This document shows, piece by piece, positions 59,773 to 64,000 of a stretch of DNA of 64,000 nucleotides. This DNA is from Schizophyllum amplum. Taxonomy: Eukaryota > Basidiomycota > Agaricomycetes > Agaricales > Schizophyllaceae. The stretch is from the NCBI GenBank assembly GCA_007026445.1, contig VDMD01000002.1, positions 3,410,001 through 3,474,000 on the forward strand, given 5' to 3'. Positions within the stretch are counted from its first letter, which is position 1. Each line of letters opens with the position of its first letter. The notes under the pieces are model-generated. The model ran no database searches and was not told where the DNA came from. It saw only the letters and a program-made list of their open reading frames with translations. The position numbers were made by a program, and so were the translations under genes.

Positions 59773-62700
59773 CTACAACGCACTAGCACCACCCCGCTCA
59801 GAGATCCGCGGAAAGCTGATCTTCCCCTCCGCCCAGTCCTTGATGAGCACGCCGGCGATGGCGGTGGGGGGCGGGATGCGGAAGGGGGGCTCTGGGGACT
59901 CTGGTGCTTTCGCGTTCGCCTGCTGCAGCTTCGACTCTGTGGCGGCCTGCTGCAGCTTCGACTCTGTGGCGGCCTGCTGCAGCTTCGGCTCTGCGGCCTG
60001 CTCCTTGGCGCCGGCGGCAGCCTGCAGCTTCGGCTCTGTGGCGGCGCCCTCCTTGCGCTCGATGTTGGGGTCCGAATGCGCGAGTGCGCCCGCACCCGAC
60101 TGCGGGGTGTCGTGCGTGGTCTTGTCACGCGTGTCATGCGACGACTTGCCCTCGATCGCCTCGTTCAACTTCTTATTGTCCCGGCCGCTAAAGTTCGTGC
60201 CGTCCGCGTGGTTGAGGATGGCGAGGATCTCGGCGCGCGTGTACCAGCCGGCGTCTAGGAAAGAGGGGTTGTCAGTTTATGCAAAAACAGGGTGTCAGTT
60301 TATGCAAAAGAAACAGGGTGTCAGTTTATGCAAAAACAGGGTGTCAGTTTATGCAAAAACAGGGTGTCAGTTTATGCAAAAGAAACAGGGTGTCAGTTTA
60401 TGCAAAAGAAACAGGGTGTCAGTTTATGCAAAAGAAACAGGGTGTCAGTATATTGGGAGGAAAGGGCGAGGGTGTCAGGATATTGGGAGGAAGCGGGGAG
60501 GGTGTTGGTCAATTAGTGCGTTGAAGGGAGGATATGAAGTGCGTTGGAGGATATGAAGTGCGTTGGAGGATATGAAGTGCGTTGGAGGATATGAAGTGCG
60601 TTGGAGGATATGAAGTGCGTGGGAGAGTACACAGGCGTTGGCGAGTTTATGGGGTGTGATCGAGAGTATACGGGCGTTCGAAAAAGTGTACGGAGCCAAG
60701 TCGTGGAAAAAACATCGACGAGAAAAAAAGAACACCGATAAGGGAAACCCTGACAGGGCAACAAAACACCAATATAAAAAACACTCACCCTCAAGCTCGT
60801 TATCGAGGTCGATGCGGAGCGGCTGGGTCGAGTCCGCGCGGGCGTAGCAGCCGACCATTAGGTTGGCGGGGTAGGGCTGGGTGTGTCGAAGTCAGCGAGA
60901 TGTTCAAATCAGCGAGGGGTGATTGGGTTAGCGAGGGTGGGGGATGGGTTAGCGAGGGTGGGGGGTAGGTTAGCGAGGGTAGGGGATGGGTTAGTGAGGG
61001 TGGGGGATGGGTTAGCGAGGGTGGTTGGATCAGCGAAGATGGGCAGTGTCAGCGAGGGAGTAGTCGGGAGTGAAGGAAGTGCCGAGTGAGCGAAGTGCCG
61101 AGTGAAGGAAGTGCCGAGTGAGGGAAGTGCCGAGTGAGGGAAGTGCCGACTGAGGGAACGTGGTCGAGTGAAGGAAGTGCCGAGTGAAGGAAGTGCCGAG
61201 TGAAGGAAGTGCCGAGTGAAGGACAGCGCACGACTCAATCAGGACAAGTGGGAAAGCGCATAAACTCACCCAAGGCTGACTAGAGTGATACTTGACGCTC
61301 CAGACCTTGACGCCTGCCTCTTCCCACATCTCGCGCGCGACGGCGTCCTGGGAGGTTTCGTGAGTAAGGGCATGTGAACCATTGTAAGCAAAATAATGAG
61401 AGCCAATGTGAGCGAAGGAAAAGTATGAGTGGATGGAGAAGCATGGAGTAGATGGAAATGTATGAAGTAGACGGAGAGGTATGAAGGTCGATGGGAGGGA
61501 GAGGAAATACAGAAGTATGGAATAACTGGAGAAGTTTGAAGTTTGAAGCAGATGGAGTAGCATGAAGCAGATGGAGAAGTGAACAATAAATCGAGAGCCC
61601 TTCACTTACCTCGAAGCTCTCCCCAGGCTCCATAAACCCGGCCAGTGCGGAGTAGAATTTTCCCGGAAATTTTTTCTGCGGGATGGGGTGAGCAATTAGG
61701 TCGACCAGCAATTAGGGCAATTAAGCGCATCCGGGCAGGCCTGCTTTCACCCAACCACACACGCGCCTTAACCCATCAACCAGAAACCAGCGTACGCACA
61801 TTCCGACCCAAAAGGATCTATACTTACATTCCGACCCAAAAGAATCTTATCCCCCGTCTCGTCTATGGCGATCATGATGACGACCGGGTCCGTCCGGGGG
61901 TGGGTGAAGTTGTGCAGGCCGCGGCTGGAGTGGTGGGTGTCAGAAGAGTATACTTATACTTATGTGTGGGGGGAGGGGGTTATGGAGGGGAGGGGGGTAG
62001 GGGGAGGCGAAGGAGGAGGGGGGTTAGGGAAGGGAGGGAAGGAGGGGGGTAGGGAAGGGGGAAGGGGGAAGGGGGGGGGGTAGGGGGAGGGGGGAGGGGA
62101 GGGACGGGGAGGGGGAGGGGGGTATGGAGGGAGGGAGGAGGAGGGGGGTATGGAGGGAGGGAGAAGGTGGGGAAAGGGGAGAGGGAGAAGGTGGGGAAAG
62201 GGGAGAGGGTGGGGAGGGAGGGTGTGGGTAGGGGAGGGGGTTAGAAAGGTGCCGGGGGGAGGGTGGCGAAGGGGGGCAAGAGAGGGTGGTGAAGGGGAGG
62301 GAGGGGGGAAGGGGGTGGTGAAGGGAGGGATGGGAGGGAGGCGGAGGGGAGGGACGGGGGAAGGGGATGGGGAGGGGGGGCGAAGGTGGGCATGATGGGG
62401 GAAAGGCGATCATGATGGGGGAAAGGCGAGCATGATGGGGAAAGGCGAGTAAACGCCACTCACGTCGTCGGACACGGCTTCTTTCCCTCGTTGTTCGCCC
62501 ACGGCAGCAGGGACGTGCACGCGATCTTCCACCCGCCCCACATCGAGTACGTCGGCGAGCCGCACCCAGGGCAGAACTTGTTCCGCGCGTTCCAGTCGAC
62601 CATGCTGCGCGCCTCCGCGTACACGCCCGCCTCGAATAGGTCCATGCCGGCGATGAGCGCGCGGGGCTCTGCCCAGCTTAGCTTGCGGTCCGTGTCGGCG

Positions 62701-63277
62701 GCGGCGGTGAGCTGCTCGAGGGGTAGGGTGAGGTCGCCGACGTCGAGCGCGAAGTAGGGCGTGCCGTGCAATTTGGCGAGCGCGGTGGAGGGGTCGGTAA
62801 AGTCGGTGGAGGGGAGGGCGTTGCCGGACTGCGCGTCTGTCTCTTCGAGGCCGAGGAAGACGAGGGGCGGGCCGAGGTGGCGCGCGCCTTCGGTGTGGTG
62901 GTTAGCATCGGCGGCGGGGATGAGGGCAGAGCCGTCTTGGGACTGGGCGAACCTGCGGGGTTCTCGTGAGGTTGAATCGACGCGTAGGCGATCGGGACAT
63001 ACCATGGTCGATTGCCGATGAAGGGCTCCACGTCCGACGTGGAGAGGTATGCGAGCCTTATGTCGGACGGGGCGTCACGAGGTGCGGAGACGAGGGTGGC
63101 CCGATTTGAAGAGCACCCATCGCGTGGAGGGAAGGATGACGCTGCGTTCAGGAAGATCTGCGAGGGTCTCAGCCATGATAGCCTATTGAGCGGTGAACCG
63201 CCGAAGAGGTTTATATGTCTGGAAATATTTAATAACTGTTGCGATTTCCTGTTCTATTGGGCTCACGTCTCAGCCAT
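59773..63277 (-). CDS. NPY1: NADH pyrophosphatase (Nudix; NPY1/NUDT12-like)
   Basis: Hydrolyses NADH to NMNH and AMP, and decaps NAD-capped RNA in some homologues; peroxisomal or cytosolic (family knowledge). Eight exons (63267..63277, 63003..63218, 62464..62952, 61828..61924, 61610..61675, 61270..61347, 60789..60876, 59773..60254) give 508 aa. The N-domain starts NLFGGSPLNRLSWLRPS. A zinc ribbon begins FCPGCGSPTYSMWGGWKI, with its second Cys pair in C...KKPCP. RGLHNFTHPRTDPVVIM follows, then the Nudix box GFMEPGESFE + DAVAREMWEEAGV, assembled across an intron. The C-terminus has Ala/Gln repeats (ATESKLQQA), absent from typical members. Four introns are large (262-539 nt) and filled with different minisatellites. 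Intron 4 (152 nt) begins with a tandem copy of the exon-4 end (ATTCCGACCCAAAAG). Confidence 0.93.
60268..60625. repeat. Minisatellites in intron 7 of the NADH pyrophosphatase gene
   Basis: Seven copies of a 23-25-bp unit (GGTGTCAGTTTATGCAAAA with AC or GAAAC) occupy 60270-60442. Two related 29-32-bp units (GTGTCAG-ATATTGGGAGGAA) follow. Then come five copies of the 19-bp unit TGAAGTGCGTTGGAGGATA (about 60530-60620). Confidence 0.9.
60909..61225. repeat. Minisatellites in intron 6 of the NADH pyrophosphatase gene
   Basis: Five to six copies of a ~21-bp unit (TTAGCGAGGGTGGGGGATGG) lie at about 60911-61030, followed by about nine copies of a 17-bp unit (AGTGCCGAGTGAAGGA) at about 61070-61222. 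Confidence 0.9.
61390..61600. repeat. Degenerate purine-rich repeats in intron 5 of the NADH pyrophosphatase gene
   Basis: Drifted ~18-19-bp units of the form GAAGTATGAAGTAGATGGA across most of the 262-nt intron. Confidence 0.65.
61935..62455. repeat. G-rich homopurine tract filling intron 3 of the NADH pyrophosphatase gene
   Basis: About 500 bp that is almost entirely G/A on the plus strand (GGGGGAGGG, GGGAGGGAGG, GGTGGGGAAAGGGGAGAGGG). It ends in three copies of a ~20-bp GGGGGAAAGGCGA(T/G)CATGAT unit (about 62380-62445). The transcribed strand is therefore a long pyrimidine run. Many G3+ blocks could form quadruplex or triplex DNA. Confidence 0.9.
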
Positions 63278-63481
63278 CTTCAGCTGTCGGGGTAGGCGTC
63301 TGAAGAGATAGGTCGCAATGGTGGTGGTTGAGAAAGGAATGCGTTACTAATTGCCTAATTATAATGTGGGGAACGATAAGCGCGGGATCTCCGTATGACA
63401 TAGGATGCTTTGCTTAGACATCCGATATAGAAGGTATTGTTCGAATGTTAGTGTGACGCTTGTCTCTTACGGTCATCTGAA

Positions 63482-64000
63482 ATGCCGCCCAGACTCAATA
63501 AACGACAGCAGCGCGAGCTGGAAGAGCTGGAAGAGCTATCGAAGCATCAGCAACCAGCCAGTGAAGACGAGGAGGAGGAGGAACCGTTACCTACCAAGCC
63601 TTCTGGAACTGGAGGATTTGCAGCGGTGAGTATTTGCTTGAATGACTCGATATGGTGTTGAAGGTTTGTCCAGTTGCTTGCGCAAGATGAAGGGGACGAG
63701 GGCGATGATGAGCCTGAGGAAGCGGCAACGCCCTCGAAGGCGCGCAAGGTATGCATCGTTCACTGTACGCATCCCTATGTTGAACTCAAAGAAGTGAAAG
63801 CCCAAGAAGAAAAAGAAGAAGGCGCCAGCAGCTGCTAGCCCGAGGACCGCAAATATTGCAGACGCCTCCCCAAGACGCGCCTCCTACACCCTCGGCCTCC
63901 GCGAAGAAGGCTGCCAAGAAGGCAAAGCAGAAGGAGAAAAAGTCCGGAAAGGACGACGTCGAGCGTGCACTCGCAGAGCTCTCCTTGCAGTGTGTATGTC
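63482..64000 (+). CDS. TCF25/Rqc1-like protein, 5' part only
   Basis: Member of the ribosome quality control complex family (Rqc1/TCF25), which helps ubiquitylate stalled nascent chains on 60S subunits (family knowledge). The start MPPRLNKRQQRELEELEELS, an acidic run (EDEEEEEP) and GGFAA form exon 1 (63482..63625). LLAQDEGDEGDDEPEEAATP follows in exon 2 (63674..63748). A Lys-rich stretch and GKDDVERALAELSLQ, as in fungal homologues, run to the edge. Between 63749 and 63862 the frame is unclear. Either a 114-nt intron ends at TTGCAG, or a shorter intron keeps the Lys run (KKKKKK) but then needs a frame change. The C-terminal Tcf25 domain lies outside the window. Confidence 0.6.

Noticed and set aside
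60255..60550. CRISPR-like array (regular 23-25-bp repeats)
   Set aside because: Units are head-to-tail with no unique spacers, inside a eukaryotic intron; this is a minisatellite.
60909..61238. Repetitive 109-aa frame (HSALPSLGTSFTRH units)
   Set aside because: It is produced by the 17-bp and 21-bp repeats of intron 6; splice junctions exclude it from the mRNA.
62024..62460. Pro/Ser-rich minus-strand frames
   Set aside because: They come from the homopurine tract in intron 3; low complexity and intronic.

Overview
The window reads as nuclear DNA of a filamentous basidiomycete (Agaricomycetes, quite possibly Polyporales; this is inference). Genes are split by many introns of about 47-66 nt with GTGCGT/GTGAGT-type donors and CTGAC/CTAAC-like branch points. 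Coding DNA is GC-rich, and DUF6534-type membrane proteins, etherase-type GSTs and Agaricomycete-style hypothetical proteins are present. Coordinates of spliced genes come from exon-by-exon reading; for every gene called intact, the exons sum to a whole number of codons.

Left part (1-15.7 kb): two paralogous genes of an unnamed family (one running off the left edge, one at 4054-7424) flank a single-pass membrane protein. Then come a DUF6534 membrane protein, an etherase-type GST and an F-box-like protein, followed by 2.2 kb of repeat debris with a tRNA-like (SINE-type) sequence.

Middle (15.8-48.8 kb): a complete, apparently very young Ty1/Copia retrotransposon (15789-21151) is followed by an internally duplicated unknown protein and a delta-type phosphoinositide phospholipase C. 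Next are a 429-bp fold-back MITE, a divergent actin, an SRPK-type kinase, a Pof1-like nucleotidyltransferase and an AT-hook/zinc-finger protein. Then come phosphomannose isomerase, uracil phosphoribosyltransferase, an RNase H-fold protein, a small putative mitochondrial protein, a conventional actin and a kinase-like protein. Three tRNA-Arg(ACG) genes with identical mature sequence but different introns lie at 21.9, 41.8 and 44.0 kb.

Right part (49-64 kb): this stretch is more damaged and repeat-laden. It holds an epoxide-hydrolase pseudogene, an unknown LRR-like gene, a 1.8-kb array of diverged ~630-bp tandem repeats and a membrane-anchored GH5 exo-beta-1,3-glucanase with two apparent frameshifts. 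A UbiA-type prenyltransferase with a 12-nt microexon follows. The NADH pyrophosphatase (NPY1/NUDT12-like) gene has introns swollen by several unrelated minisatellites, and the 5' end of a TCF25/Rqc1-like gene runs off the right edge.

Most intact genes are housekeeping (cytoskeleton, phosphoinositide signalling, splicing-factor phosphorylation, mannose and pyrimidine salvage, NAD(H) turnover), and I see no operon-like functional cluster. The most unusual features are the half-tRNA-primed Copia element, the pentapeptide-register array in the AT-hook/zinc-finger paralog, the intron-length polymorphic tRNA-Arg set, the fold-back MITE, the minisatellite-filled introns, and the GC-AG introns and microexons.
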